From Hyphococcus sp. (GTDB taxonomy: Bacteria > Pseudomonadota > Alphaproteobacteria > Caulobacterales > Parvularculaceae), in contig JAJFGB010000007.1 of NCBI GenBank assembly GCA_021776335.1, forward strand, positions 719,911-783,910: a stretch of 64,000 nt of DNA. The letters are read 5' to 3'. Shown one piece after another: positions 45,300 through 54,706 of this stretch; the first letter of the stretch is position 1, and every line of letters begins with the position of its first letter. The notes beneath the pieces are model-generated. The model did no database searches and was not told the origin of the DNA. It worked only from the letters and a program-made list of their open reading frames with translations. Both the position numbers and the translations under genes were made by a program.

Positions 45300-47153
45300 A
45301 TGAATTTAATGATCGCGACGAAAATGTGGAGGAGCGTGAAAGCTTTCAGCCCAGCGCCAAGAGTTGGCGCATTGTCGGCGATACTTGCAGTGATACTGTT
45401 GTCACTTTGCCAAACGGCGATGGCTGCAAAAGCTACCTTTACGTGGACGCCGGACCGCGATTTTTACGACTCGCGCAGCGCCTATCACGACCGATCTCAT
45501 CGATATCGAAACGCCTATTCGCAACCTGAACATTACAGCGGAATTTTCGACGGCTGCAAATCGGATCTGATACTTTTTGATGAGGCGCAATATCAATGGC
45601 GTGTTGAACGGTCAGTTCGATTAACTTCTATGGGCGCGCACAGCCGATGGGTGAGGCAATGGGAATCTGAATGGACGCCTGCATGCCGGATGCTTGCGAG
45701 CGGCCAGGGCGAACAGATTGGCAAGGTGTTTGGACCGGACGTCATATTGCGGCGCGGCAGTATCGATCCGGCTATTGATCCGGGTGCGACACGGATCGGT
45801 TCTTGGGAGCTCGCTGACTTGCCGCCCGTCAGGGATGGGGTCTCTCCAGCGACCCGGCCGCGTCACAGCCTGCTGATCGGTCCTGTTTTTGAACGTCAGG
45901 GTTTATACCGGGTGCGTTTGACAATCCGAGACACTGCTACAGGGCAGTTTGTGGATTATGAAGAGGAAATCCCGATAAAGAATATTGTCGTAGCCGTCTT
46001 GGGCGACTCCTATGCGGCGGGGGAAGGTAATCCAGACCGACACGGTAGGGTCGAGCCGCTGGCAGAGCTCGGAGACCTCACTATTGGCGGCGACGCCCGT
46101 TGCGAGTGGACAAAAGGCGCCGCCGCATATGTTGACCTAAAAAAGCTCGGTGAGGACTATGATCCTGTACACGCTGAATCGGATAGCCGTAGATACGGCC
46201 TCGATATGGCTACGCCGCCGGATTGGCTTGATCTCTCGGCTCACCGTTCCATGAGATCGGGGCATGCATTGGCTGCGCATGAATTAAATGATTTTGTGAG
46301 CAGTGAATATGGATGGACATCTACATTCTTGACATTCGCAGTTTCTGGCGCTGAAGCGCGACATATCGATCAACGACCGCAATCGTTTTTCCATTACACC
46401 CGTTTTCAATCCGACCCTGATGGAAGTTGCAGTCGGTGCGGCCAATTACATGAACTCGTAGAGGCGGTTGGATCTACGAGAGTTGATGCACTCGTTCTTT
46501 CAATTGGCGGGAATGATCTCGGTTTTTCGGATCTATTGAAACAGGGGATTACCGGAAAGCTTCGCGATGAGGAAGAACCCAGTCTTAGCCCGGGCAATTT
46601 TTACCCCAACGACGAAGCAGTGTTCATTGATGCGCTCAGTGCACTGCGGATCAGCTACCGAAGGTTGAATATAAATATCCGTCGGGAGCTGAGTGTCGGA
46701 ACAATCTATTTGACGGGATATCCCGTCGATCTGTTTAGTGCAATGGATGGCGGCACTGATGACGGGTGCGGTATATTCGACACAACTTCAGTTTCCTATG
46801 TTGGCAGCGGCATAACGCAAGGAGAGGCCGACCTTCTTCGCAAATGGGGCGGCATGATGCGCGACTTTCAGATGGAAGTCGCCTCTGAGCTTGGCTGGGT
46901 GTTTATCGATATCGCAGACGCTTATGTGGGGCACGGATATTGTACAAAATCCAGGTCCTTCTTCCGCAGTGGAGAAAAGTCCTGTGAAATTCAGGGGGAT
47001 GTGCGCGGGGCAATGCACCCAAATGAGAGGGGGCACGCCGTTTATCGGGATCGAATTTTTCAAACGCTTCGAGAGCAATTCGAAACGGATGCCAAGCCAT
47101 CAAATACTGCACCGGCACTAATTCCAGACCCAATTGTGAACGTGGCGGAATGA
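45300..47153 (+). CDS. Secreted SGNH/GDSL hydrolase
   Basis: The ATG at 45300 follows an AGGAAA site. The 617-residue protein has a signal peptide (25-43, AILAVILLSLCQTAMA), a 180-residue beta-rich N-terminal domain, and then an SGNH hydrolase. The hydrolase has block I LGDSYAAGEG with nucleophile Ser237, block III SIGGNDLGF, and block V MHPNERGH carrying the catalytic His (with Asp of the dyad a few residues before). It is an esterase or lipase acting outside the inner membrane; the substrate is unknown. It lies 131 nt after the previous gene. Confidence 0.88.
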   Translation: MNLMIATKMWRSVKAFSPAPRVGALSAILAVILLSLCQTAMAAKATFTWTPDRDFYDSRSAYHDRSHRYRNAYSQPEHYSGIFDGCKSDLILFDEAQYQWRVERSVRLTSMGAHSRWVRQWESEWTPACRMLASGQGEQIGKVFGPDVILRRGSIDPAIDPGATRIGSWELADLPPVRDGVSPATRPRHSLLIGPVFERQGLYRVRLTIRDTATGQFVDYEEEIPIKNIVVAVLGDSYAAGEGNPDRHGRVEPLAELGDLTIGGDARCEWTKGAAAYVDLKKLGEDYDPVHAESDSRRYGLDMATPPDWLDLSAHRSMRSGHALAAHELNDFVSSEYGWTSTFLTFAVSGAEARHIDQRPQSFFHYTRFQSDPDGSCSRCGQLHELVEAVGSTRVDALVLSIGGNDLGFSDLLKQGITGKLRDEEEPSLSPGNFYPNDEAVFIDALSALRISYRRLNINIRRELSVGTIYLTGYPVDLFSAMDGGTDDGCGIFDTTSVSYVGSGITQGEADLLRKWGGMMRDFQMEVASELGWVFIDIADAYVGHGYCTKSRSFFRSGEKSCEIQGDVRGAMHPNERGHAVYRDRIFQTLREQFETDAKPSNTAPALIPDPIVNVAE

Positions 47154-47258
47154 ATTTTTTGCCATGTTCATAACACCACGCAGGATTGAGCCTCCTTTTA
47201 GGCGCGCAGGAAGCACCGATAATCTGGACCGCAACAACTTTTTAAGAAAGCTCGCACA

Positions 47259-48620
47259 ATGACATACGTTAAAAAAAATGCTTCAAAAACTCTGTTTCGG
47301 TTGCTTGCGACACCGTTGCTCTTTGGGTCGGTGTTCATTGCAGTAACGCTGCACTACGAAACGTTGCTGGCTGCGCAATTCGAAAACGAGCCAGGACAAC
47401 AAATCGCTCTATTGAATGACCCCCCACTTTATCAGGTTCCATCACCGGCCACAGATGATCTGGAAGAACGAAAAAATGAGACACGTGATGATCCCGGTGA
47501 ACGCCCACGGCATCAAGTCCCTCCGGCCGTTGGCGACGAATTGGACGAGCATGAGGATGACAAGGTTGCAACAACAACCCCACCTCAACATCAATTTCAG
47601 ACAAATTGTGTGCAGGATATTGAAGACGTATTCTCAGAAGGAGTATTTGCGACTTACCGAAAATCGAATGGTAAATTGAAGGAAGGCCCCTCCAGGACAT
47701 TTATTTTTAAGATACCTGATGGGGAACGCTTGCCGCCGGACAACGACCAAGTGAATCTTCCTGCATCTCTATTGTCGCATGTCGAGTCGATTGTAAAAAT
47801 TGATGGTGACGGAAATGGTACGTGGCTCGTGATGGGCAGGGCATCGAGAAATCGCGCGCCCTTTTATGTCATGCAAAACACTGTGGGACTGGAAAGTGAG
47901 AGCACGGTCAGAGCGTATAAAAAAATATCAAAAACCCACCATATTGGGGGAATGCAAGCCCTTGGAAATATGGTCGCCATGGCGATTGAATGCAACGAGC
48001 AAGACTGCTCATCGGACTCAATCATGTTTTGGGATTTTTCTAACCCTATAGAACCTAATCTCATTCACGAGTTAAATTTGCCGGATCTAAAGAAAAAGGC
48101 CCATTGGGTTGCTGTATCGCATATTTCTGACGGGCGCTTGCTCGTCATGGTCAACAGAGGAGATGACGGTGTAACGGACGCTTTTCTTAGCGTTGAAGCG
48201 AACCAGCCATTACACGCAAATACGCAATGGAGTCGTTTGCCCCGGTTTACGATAGATGCTGATCGGTGGAACAAAGGACCTGGTACATATCAAAACGCAA
48301 ATTTTTTACGTTCATGCGAATCTGGTGACTTGTATCTGCTCGGCATGCGACAGCGCGGCAGGAAATGGTGGAGCCAATGGAACAAAGATAATCAGGTCGA
48401 GCTTTTCAAAGTAACGTCTTCGATTAATGAAAGTGACCCGGTTGAATTTTCGTTTGTAACACAAGCCCGTTTTAAGCGATTCGATAATTCTTGCCTGATG
48501 AGAGCCGGCTCCTCAGTTTTTGTCGGCGACGATTTTGAACCGAGAGTCTATTGTTCGGATAGCGATACACGGTTGGGGGACTTGTTAGTCGTAACTGAGT
48601 TTACGGCATTGGATGAATAA
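47259..48620 (+). CDS. Secreted protein of unknown function
   Basis: The 453-residue protein has an N-terminal membrane/signal helix (12-32), a Pro/Glu-rich acidic linker (about 50-115), and a beta-rich domain resembling a propeller in its repeated W/G pattern. No catalytic motif is recognised. It lies 105 nt after the SGNH hydrolase gene and shares its composition, suggesting the three genes arrived together. Confidence 0.68.
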   Translation: MTYVKKNASKTLFRLLATPLLFGSVFIAVTLHYETLLAAQFENEPGQQIALLNDPPLYQVPSPATDDLEERKNETRDDPGERPRHQVPPAVGDELDEHEDDKVATTTPPQHQFQTNCVQDIEDVFSEGVFATYRKSNGKLKEGPSRTFIFKIPDGERLPPDNDQVNLPASLLSHVESIVKIDGDGNGTWLVMGRASRNRAPFYVMQNTVGLESESTVRAYKKISKTHHIGGMQALGNMVAMAIECNEQDCSSDSIMFWDFSNPIEPNLIHELNLPDLKKKAHWVAVSHISDGRLLVMVNRGDDGVTDAFLSVEANQPLHANTQWSRLPRFTIDADRWNKGPGTYQNANFLRSCESGDLYLLGMRQRGRKWWSQWNKDNQVELFKVTSSINESDPVEFSFVTQARFKRFDNSCLMRAGSSVFVGDDFEPRVYCSDSDTRLGDLLVVTEFTALDE

Positions 48621-49211
48621 GAATGAAGCGCTCCTTACTGGGGTTATTTGCAAATCACGTTTCTAGTATTCCCATCTCCCTAATTGCACTGAGAGAGCAT
48701 TTGATGTCCGCCAGCGCGTACTCAGAGCGTCTGTGCGCCAATATGATGCACCAACCGACGAGCGTCGGCAGTCCAAATGATTTTAACAATTTGTTTGAGG
48801 TGGAAATGGCAAATGATGGCCGGGACCGCTGATCAGGCCATGTGAGCTTGCCACCGGCGCTATGTGCCGGTTGATCTCATAATGCTCGCTCTTTGAAGGC
48901 ATTGTTTTCAAGTAATAATTCTCGTCGCGCGGCATATCGGCCTCAGCTGCTGTCCTCAAAGGATGGAAACGCTCCTGAAATCCCGAAATTCGGTCCCTGC
49001 GCCGCTGATTGTGAAGTCAGACCAGCGTTCACAACCAGCTGAATGGATGAACGTGGTCTGAATTATTCTTTTCGCGCATTCTAACCCAAAAAACCGCATA
49101 CACTTTTTTGTGAATGCGCCTGACAGGGGTGTTTTGAAACCCGCAATCCGTGCCAGTCTTCTCGCGGGTACGCGCCGAAACACCAGCCAGGGACCAAAGG
49201 GAGAGTTATCA
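48621..49211. other. Long intergenic region with repeat remnant
   Basis: Only a 69-codon frame (48623-48832) without family or ribosome-site support is present. A short remnant of the dispersed palindromic repeat (CCTCAAAGGATGGAAACG) lies at 48953-48971. The GGGAGAG ribosome site of the next gene ends the region. No RNA gene was recognised. Confidence 0.5.
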
Positions 49212-50243
49212 ATGACCAGGGGCAGGGACAAAATCATTCGCGCCAAATCCATTCAAACAGGAAATTTCATTTCGGCGCTTTTAGCGGTGGCGGTGCTGAT
49301 CGCGGCAATTCTCACAATCATCACGCCGGCACTGGCAAATGGCGGCGGCAGCAGCAGCGGCGGTCTACCCGCAACCCAATCAGGACCGCAGATCGATCCG
49401 GCGCAATCTTATCGCGAAGGCCTCGAAGCGCTGCAGGCGGGCGATTACAAAACCGCTGAAAAAAGATTTAATGAAGTGCTGACCGTCGCCCGTAAAATGC
49501 CCGAGGCAAATTATTATATGGGCGTCACCAAGGTGCGTCTTGGCAAGGAAAAAGCATCGGTGCGTTATTTCAAACGCGCGATCAAGGCGCTGCCTAATTT
49601 TGTCGAGGCGCGCGAACAACTGGCGCTGGTGCAGATCAGCATCGATAAAGCGGATAAAGCCGCTGAACAGCTTGCCGCGTTGAAGGAAATTGACGCTGAG
49701 TGCACCGCCAATGGTTGTGACGACGTGGTTGCCGCGAGCGCCAAACAGGCGATTGCAACGGTCGAGGCGGCGCTGAGCGCGGCGGGTGAAGGCGAGGGTG
49801 ACGATGTCAGCACGTTGACGCATGGCGATCACTTCGCACAGCTGATCTTTGAGCCGCGCGAAGCTGGTGTGACGCGTTACATGGATGCCGTGAAACTGAT
49901 CAATCAGGAACGCTTCGCCGAGGCGATCGACGATCTTTACGGCGCACAGAAAATTGTCGGCCCGCATCCGGATATTTTGAATTATCTCGGCTACACGCAC
50001 CGCAAGCTTAACCGCTTTGATGAGGCGAAAGAATATTACGGCGCCGCTCTGGCGCTGGCGCCTGACCATCTCGGCGCCAATGAATATCTTGGCGAGCTTT
50101 ACCTGGAGTTGGGCGAAATCGATAAGGCAAAGCGCCAGCTCGCGAAACTGGAACGTTTATGCGCCTTTGGGTGCGCCGAGCGTGAGGATCTGGCGCGGCT
50201 CATTGCTATTCGCACATCCGATCGCCATGCGGCGCGTGAATGA
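49212..50243 (+). CDS. Exported TPR protein
   Basis: The ATG at 49212 after GGGAGAG is chosen over the longer frame to 49110. The 343-residue protein has a signal/anchor helix (about 18-40, ending PALA), a Gly/Ser-rich linker, and at least four TPR motifs (YREGLEALQAGDYKTAEKRF; ANYYMGVTKVRLGKEKASV; ILNYLGYTHRKLNRFDEAKEYYGAAL; YLGELYLELGEIDKAKRQL). It probably scaffolds periplasmic partners. Its stop overlaps the following cytochrome gene by ATGA, suggesting a complex between them. Confidence 0.88.
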   Translation: MTRGRDKIIRAKSIQTGNFISALLAVAVLIAAILTIITPALANGGGSSSGGLPATQSGPQIDPAQSYREGLEALQAGDYKTAEKRFNEVLTVARKMPEANYYMGVTKVRLGKEKASVRYFKRAIKALPNFVEAREQLALVQISIDKADKAAEQLAALKEIDAECTANGCDDVVAASAKQAIATVEAALSAAGEGEGDDVSTLTHGDHFAQLIFEPREAGVTRYMDAVKLINQERFAEAIDDLYGAQKIVGPHPDILNYLGYTHRKLNRFDEAKEYYGAALALAPDHLGANEYLGELYLELGEIDKAKRQLAKLERLCAFGCAEREDLARLIAIRTSDRHAARE

Positions 50244-51220
50244 GGTTCTGGCGAGACTGTCTGATTGTATCAATAGCGGCGGGAATAACGCTTTCCGGCG
50301 CTGCCTATGGGCAATCCGCATCGCTGCTTTCAGAGGCGCAGTGGAACAGTCCCGCTACGGATGATGTCGCGTTCTTGACGCGCACGCCGGGGGAGTGTCT
50401 TGCGCCCGCAAAAAAGCCGGGCGTCGAATATCAAATCGAGCTCGGTCGCGCGGCGTTTTCAAGCCCGTTTCTGTTTGGCGGGCCTGCCGCGCGCAGCGGT
50501 CTTTCCTGTAACAGCTGTCATCGTGACGGGCGCGACAATCCGGATTTTTATCTGGAGGGGTTAAGCGGCGCGCCGGGGACAGCCGATGTCACCTCATCGC
50601 TTTTTTCAAAGACCCGCGAGGATAATGTTTTTAATCCGGTTCTTATCCCAACGCTGGTTGATATCGCCGGTCAGGATTCATTCGGGGTGACCGCGCCGCA
50701 GCCATCGATCCATGATTTTGTCGCCAGCGCCGTTGCGGAGGAATTTCAGGGCGTCGCGACGCCGACGATTATTGACGGGATTGTCGCTTATGTCGCGCAT
50801 TTGAATGCCGGGTTTTGTCCCGAGGGCGAAACGGCGCAGACATCGGCGCGCGCGGTCAGCGATATTGCGCGCATGTTGCGCACTGCTGACACTGCCATGA
50901 TCCGTGGCGAGGCGGCGACCGCGGATTTTCTTCTCCTCAGCGCTCAACATCAGCTGGGCCTTGTTCACGAGCGCTATCAGGGCAAGGGCCTCATGATGGA
51001 ACGCGGCCTTGTCGCCGATTTATCGCGGCGGCTGGCGGAGATACGATCCGGGCTGCATGAAGGCGAAGACAACGCGCTTGTTGCGACCGCCGGAAAGACA
51101 GCGCTGGCGCTCGATCAGCTCGCCAGGGTCGAGCGCCGTTTGCGCCGCAAAGAGCAAAAATCGCTCTATAATGAGGAGCAACTGCGCCGTCTGATGGCGC
51201 GTGAGCCAGCGCCCCAATAA
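50240..51220 (+). CDS. Periplasmic c-type cytochrome, di-haem-peroxidase-like
   Basis: The 326-residue protein has a signal peptide (1-24, GAAYG) and one haem-attachment site CNSCH at residues 90-94, preceded by GRAAFSSPFLFGG and followed by HRDGRDN. That context is seen in MauG/cytochrome-c-peroxidase-like proteins. A second CxxCH is absent, so it is a mono-haem relative. The C-terminal third is helical and charged. It is translationally coupled to the TPR protein. Redox partner and substrate are unknown. Confidence 0.82.
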   Translation: MRFWRDCLIVSIAAGITLSGAAYGQSASLLSEAQWNSPATDDVAFLTRTPGECLAPAKKPGVEYQIELGRAAFSSPFLFGGPAARSGLSCNSCHRDGRDNPDFYLEGLSGAPGTADVTSSLFSKTREDNVFNPVLIPTLVDIAGQDSFGVTAPQPSIHDFVASAVAEEFQGVATPTIIDGIVAYVAHLNAGFCPEGETAQTSARAVSDIARMLRTADTAMIRGEAATADFLLLSAQHQLGLVHERYQGKGLMMERGLVADLSRRLAEIRSGLHEGEDNALVATAGKTALALDQLARVERRLRRKEQKSLYNEEQLRRLMAREPAPQ

Positions 51221-51283
51221 TTCGCTGGATCGGCCGGGTTTTATACCCTTGCGTCGCCGCCATGAATTGGCCAGAACGCGGGC

Positions 51284-52660
51284 ATGTTAAGCGTCATCGA
51301 CATCTTCAAGATTGGTATTGGTCCGTCATCATCGCACACGGTGGGGCCCATGCGCATTGCCGGGCGTTTTCTGAGCGATGCTGGCGAGGCTGGCCTGTTG
51401 CGCCAGGCGGCGCGGGTCAAAATTGATCTGCATGGCTCGCTGGCGCTTACGGGTATCGGGCACGGCACCGACAAGGCGACGATTTTGGGGCTTATGGGCT
51501 TTGCGCCCGAGGCGACAGACCCGGACGAGGCGGAAGCGGCATTTGCGCGGGTGAAATCGGAAAAACGGATTGCCCTTTTGGGCCAAACGGAGATCGCGTT
51601 TGATCCGTCAAAAGATATCGATTTGCGCGGCGATATTATTCCGGAAATTCACCCCAATGAGATGCGGTTGTTTTTGTTTGATAAAGCAGGCGTCGAGATT
51701 TTTTGTCAGACCTATTATTCCGTTGGCGGCGGGTTTATCGCCAGTGAAAAACAACTGACGACAAAGACCGATGATGACTTAATCGTGGGTGCGCGGCGCG
51801 GGGAACACTTCTTTGCCTCGGCCCATGATCTTCTCGAGATTTGCCGGACAAAGAACATGGCAATCCATGATGTGATCTTCGAAAATGAGGATGAACATCG
51901 CTCGCGCGCCGAAACGGAAAACCTGCTGGACGCGATCTGGTCCGCCATGCGCGATTGTGTTGATCGCGGCCTTCGAACCGAAGGCATTTTGCCGGGCGGG
52001 CTGGAAGTCAAACGGCGCGCGCCGTCGCTTCATGCAAAACTGCTTGCGGCGCCGCTCGCCAATGAGCGCGAACAGATTTTCGACTGGCTTAATGTCTATG
52101 CCATGGCGGTCAACGAAGAAAATGCCAATGGCGGCCGCGTCGTTACGGCGCCCACCAATGGCGCCGCCGGTATTATTCCAGCCGTCCTGAAACATTATTG
52201 CGGCGACGACGGCGTCAATATCGCCCATATCAGAATATTCCTCGCGACGGCGGCGGGCATCGGCATGCTGTATAAACAGCGCGCCTCTATTTCCGGCGCC
52301 GAAATGGGTTGCCAGGGCGAAGTTGGCGTTGCCTGTTCCATGGCGGCGGGCGGTCTTGCGGCGGTCTGGGGCGGCACGCCCGGCCAGGTCGAACATGCGG
52401 CGGAAATCGGCATGGAACATAATCTGGGCCTTACCTGCGATCCGGTCGGCGGCCTTGTTCAGATCCCATGTATTGAAAGGAATGCGATTGGCGCTGTAAA
52501 AGCGGTCAACGCTGCGCGCCTCGCATTGCATAGTGAAGACGGTCACAAAGTCTCGCTTGACCAGGTGATCGAAACCATGCGGCAGACGGGGCTTGATATG
52601 TCGCGCAAATATAAAGAAACGAGCGAAGGCGGATTGGCGGTGAATGTTGTCGAATGTTGA
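51284..52660 (+). CDS. sdaA: L-serine ammonia-lyase, iron-sulfur single-chain type
   Basis: This 458-residue protein has the single-chain L-serine deaminase layout: an N-terminal beta domain with [15 protein letters not shown] at 12-26, and a C-terminal alpha domain. The alpha domain has [42 protein letters not shown] and [18 protein letters not shown], including the cysteines that bind the catalytic [4Fe-4S] cluster. It converts L-serine to pyruvate and ammonia in the cytoplasm. The 3' end overlaps the next gene by 17 nt. Confidence 0.96.
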   Translation: MLSVIDIFKIGIGPSSSHTVGPMRIAGRFLSDAGEAGLLRQAARVKIDLHGSLALTGIGHGTDKATILGLMGFAPEATDPDEAEAAFARVKSEKRIALLGQTEIAFDPSKDIDLRGDIIPEIHPNEMRLFLFDKAGVEIFCQTYYSVGGGFIASEKQLTTKTDDDLIVGARRGEHFFASAHDLLEICRTKNMAIHDVIFENEDEHRSRAETENLLDAIWSAMRDCVDRGLRTEGILPGGLEVKRRAPSLHAKLLAAPLANEREQIFDWLNVYAMAVNEENANGGRVVTAPTNGAAGIIPAVLKHYCGDDGVNIAHIRIFLATAAGIGMLYKQRASISGAEMGCQGEVGVACSMAAGGLAAVWGGTPGQVEHAAEIGMEHNLGLTCDPVGGLVQIPCIERNAIGAVKAVNAARLALHSEDGHKVSLDQVIETMRQTGLDMSRKYKETSEGGLAVNVVEC

Positions 52661-54137
52661 TCAGAGTACAGATGGGCCTGTCGAGCAAATTCGCGTCGCC
52701 TATCGCCAGCAGGAATTTGAAAAAGCTGTCGCGATTATTCGCGAGGCGCTGACGAATGATGCGGGTCTTGGGGACGCCGGTTCTCTTGATGATTGGCGCT
52801 TGATCGCCAATGCAGCCAATGTGCTGTCAGATCGCTATGGCGCGGCGCAGGCCGCGCGGCGCTGGGCCGAAGCGCGGCCCGACCATGTGGAAGCACAGAT
52901 ATTTTACGCGGATCAACTGGCCCAGGCGGGCGATATCGATGAAGCCCTCGCATTTTCAAAACAGATGTGCGGCAGGTTTCCCGATATTGCCCATGCCTGG
53001 TTTACTGTCGGCGGTATCGAAGCGCAGGCTGGCGATCTTGACGATGCTGTGCCGCATTTGCGCAAGGCCTGGGAAATCGAAAAGGAATTTTCCGGCGCCT
53101 GGGAGCGAATCTCGCAGGTGAAGCGTTTCAGCGGCGACGACCCCGATCTGCCGATCATATTCGAGCTGCCAAAAGAGGCGGCGAAGCTGGGACCGCAATT
53201 TCAGATATCGGCGCATTATGCCTGCGCCAATGTATTTGATCAGCTGAGCCTGCCGCATCGCGCGTTTCCGCAATTCGTGGAAGCCGCGCGTCTCGTGCGC
53301 GAATCGTCGACCTATGACATGGCCGCGCAGCTTGGGGTCATCAAGAACGGACTCGATGCTTTTGACGAGGCCCGGTTGGCTGAACTGGCTGATGCGGGCG
53401 ATCCGTCACCGTCGCCGATTTTTATCGTTGGTCCGCCGCGCTCCGGCACGACGCTGGTTGAACAAATTCTTGCCAGCCATTCGCGCGTGTCGGGCGGCGG
53501 CGAGGCGGCGGCTTTACGTGTCGCCTCATGGCCGCTGAAAGATTATGCGCCGGATGCGGTTGCCGCCTTTGCTGGGACAGGCGATCAAGGCCAATGGAGT
53601 GCAATGGGCGAGCATTATGTCGCGCTGATGCGTGAGTTATTCGGCGATACGCCCCATATCACCAACAAAGATGTCGGCTCCATCGCCAGTATCGGCCTGA
53701 TACGGATTATCCTGCCCAACGCAAAGATCATTTTTTGTGATCGCGACCCCATGGATGCCGGCTGGTCTGCGTTCAAGGCGCATTTTTCAGGCTCGATCCC
53801 ATGGAGTTTTGACTTTAAGGACATCGCGCAATATTTCGCCGCCTTTCGCTTTGCGCGCAATGAATGGCGCAAGCGTCTGGGCGATGGCTTCCTTGATGTT
53901 CAATATGAAGACCTCGTGCGCGATCCGCAAAACCAGATCACGCGGCTCCTTGCCTATTGCGACCTGCCGACGGAAGACGCGTGTTTCCAATCGCACAAAA
54001 CCCGCCGCCAGATCTCGACGGCGAGCATCACTCAGGCGCGCCAGCCTATCTATACCTCATCGATCGAGCGCTGGCGGCAATATGAAGATCACCTCACGCC
54101 CTTGAAGGACGCGATGACGCGTTACGGCATGATCTGA
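52644..54137 (+). CDS. TPR-domain sulfotransferase
   Basis: The ATG at 52644 lies inside the sdaA 3' end; no later start is as well placed. The 497-residue protein has N-terminal TPR-like helices (about 15-230) and a C-terminal sulfotransferase domain. The PAPS 5'-phosphosulfate loop FIVGPPRSGTTLVEQ is at 260-274, and the 3'-phosphate region FCDRDPMDAGWSAF lies further on. Many alphaproteobacteria have this fusion. The acceptor is unknown; tyrosyl-protein or surface sulfation are possibilities. Confidence 0.9.
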   Translation: MLSNVDQSTDGPVEQIRVAYRQQEFEKAVAIIREALTNDAGLGDAGSLDDWRLIANAANVLSDRYGAAQAARRWAEARPDHVEAQIFYADQLAQAGDIDEALAFSKQMCGRFPDIAHAWFTVGGIEAQAGDLDDAVPHLRKAWEIEKEFSGAWERISQVKRFSGDDPDLPIIFELPKEAAKLGPQFQISAHYACANVFDQLSLPHRAFPQFVEAARLVRESSTYDMAAQLGVIKNGLDAFDEARLAELADAGDPSPSPIFIVGPPRSGTTLVEQILASHSRVSGGGEAAALRVASWPLKDYAPDAVAAFAGTGDQGQWSAMGEHYVALMRELFGDTPHITNKDVGSIASIGLIRIILPNAKIIFCDRDPMDAGWSAFKAHFSGSIPWSFDFKDIAQYFAAFRFARNEWRKRLGDGFLDVQYEDLVRDPQNQITRLLAYCDLPTEDACFQSHKTRRQISTASITQARQPIYTSSIERWRQYEDHLTPLKDAMTRYGMI

Positions 54138-54197
54138 GGGGCAGGTGATTGGCGCTCTTTCCGTCTCGCGCACGCCTCACTAAACATTGCACCAACC

Positions 54198-54228
54198 CCG
54201 TCATCCTGAACTTGATTCAGGATCCACT
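54198..54228. repeat. Short dispersed palindrome (CATCCTGAACTTGATTCAGGATCC type)
   Basis: The motif CATCCTGAAC-TTGATTCAGGATC is imperfectly self-complementary and matches a widespread bacterial intergenic repeat that, when translated, reads VILNLIQDP. It lies between the sulfotransferase gene and the tRNA. Confidence 0.65.
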
Positions 54229-54339
54229 GAAGGAGCGCTGCGCGGCTGGCTGGATTGCGGTTGGGGTCTTTGCCTCGCTCGCGATGAATGCTAGAGAGCC
54301 GCTTTACCGGCCCCGTGGGCCTTATGGGCTTGCGTTTTA

Positions 54340-54426
54340 GCGGACGTGGCGGAATCGGTAGACGCAACAGACTTAAAATCTGTCGAGGGTAACCTCGTGG
54401 GGGTTCAAGTCCCCCCGTCCGCACCA
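54340..54426 (+). tRNA. tRNA-Leu (anticodon UAA)
   Basis: The 87-nt sequence has acceptor stems GCGGACG/CGTCCGC, discriminator A and encoded CCA. The anticodon loop CTTAAAA has anticodon TAA, flanked by ACAGA/TCTGT. It has a long class II variable arm (GAGGGTAACCTC) and the T-loop GGTTCAAGTCC. It decodes UUA. Its 3' end is duplicated twice downstream. Confidence 0.96.
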
Positions 54427-54466
54427 TTTTTCGAGACCGTTTGCAAAGCAAACGCAGCTCGAAAAA
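54427..54466. other. Stem-loop directly after tRNA-Leu
   Basis: TTTTTCGAG (54427-54435) pairs with CTCGAAAAA (54458-54466), with an inner GTTTGC/GCAAAC stem. Degenerate copies of the same stem-loop follow both downstream copies of the tRNA 3' end. Confidence 0.65.
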
Positions 54467-54488
54467 TTTCCAAGCAACCTCAACTTTC

Positions 54489-54645
54489 GCGCTCTTGAAC
54501 ACCCACAAATTATGATTGCGCGGCCACGCCGCTCCCGTGCGAATGCGCGCTAACTGAATTCTGACCGCCGTCGCGGTCGGGGGAGGGTTCAAGTCCCCCC
54601 GTCCGCATCATTTTTTGAGGCCATTTGTAAAACAAATGCAGCTCG
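54489..54645. repeat. Direct repeat with duplicated tRNA-Leu 3' end, copy A (att-like)
   Basis: About 157 nt that recur at 57489-57645. Both copies start with CTTGAACACC, share TATGATTG, GCGGCCA, GCCGCTCCCG and TCTGACCGCCGTCGCGGTCG, and end in a tRNA-Leu T-arm/acceptor copy (here TTCAAGTCCCCCCGTCCGCA) plus a stem-loop tail. This is the structure left by site-specific integration at a tRNA 3' end. Confidence 0.82.
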
Positions 54646-54706
54646 AAAAAATATCGTACAAGCCGTTTGATGAATCAGATTTAGGCGGAGAATGTCCCGG
54701 CAGGAC

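Noticed and set aside
48623..48832. 69-codon plus-strand frame after the secreted protein gene
   Set aside because: No convincing ribosome site, family, signal peptide or codon pattern; kept only as a note in the intergenic entry.
54122..54592. 156-codon minus-strand frame across the tRNA-Leu gene
   Set aside because: It runs antisense to the tRNA and through repeats; the GGLEPPRG-type segment is a well-known false protein made from tRNA complement.
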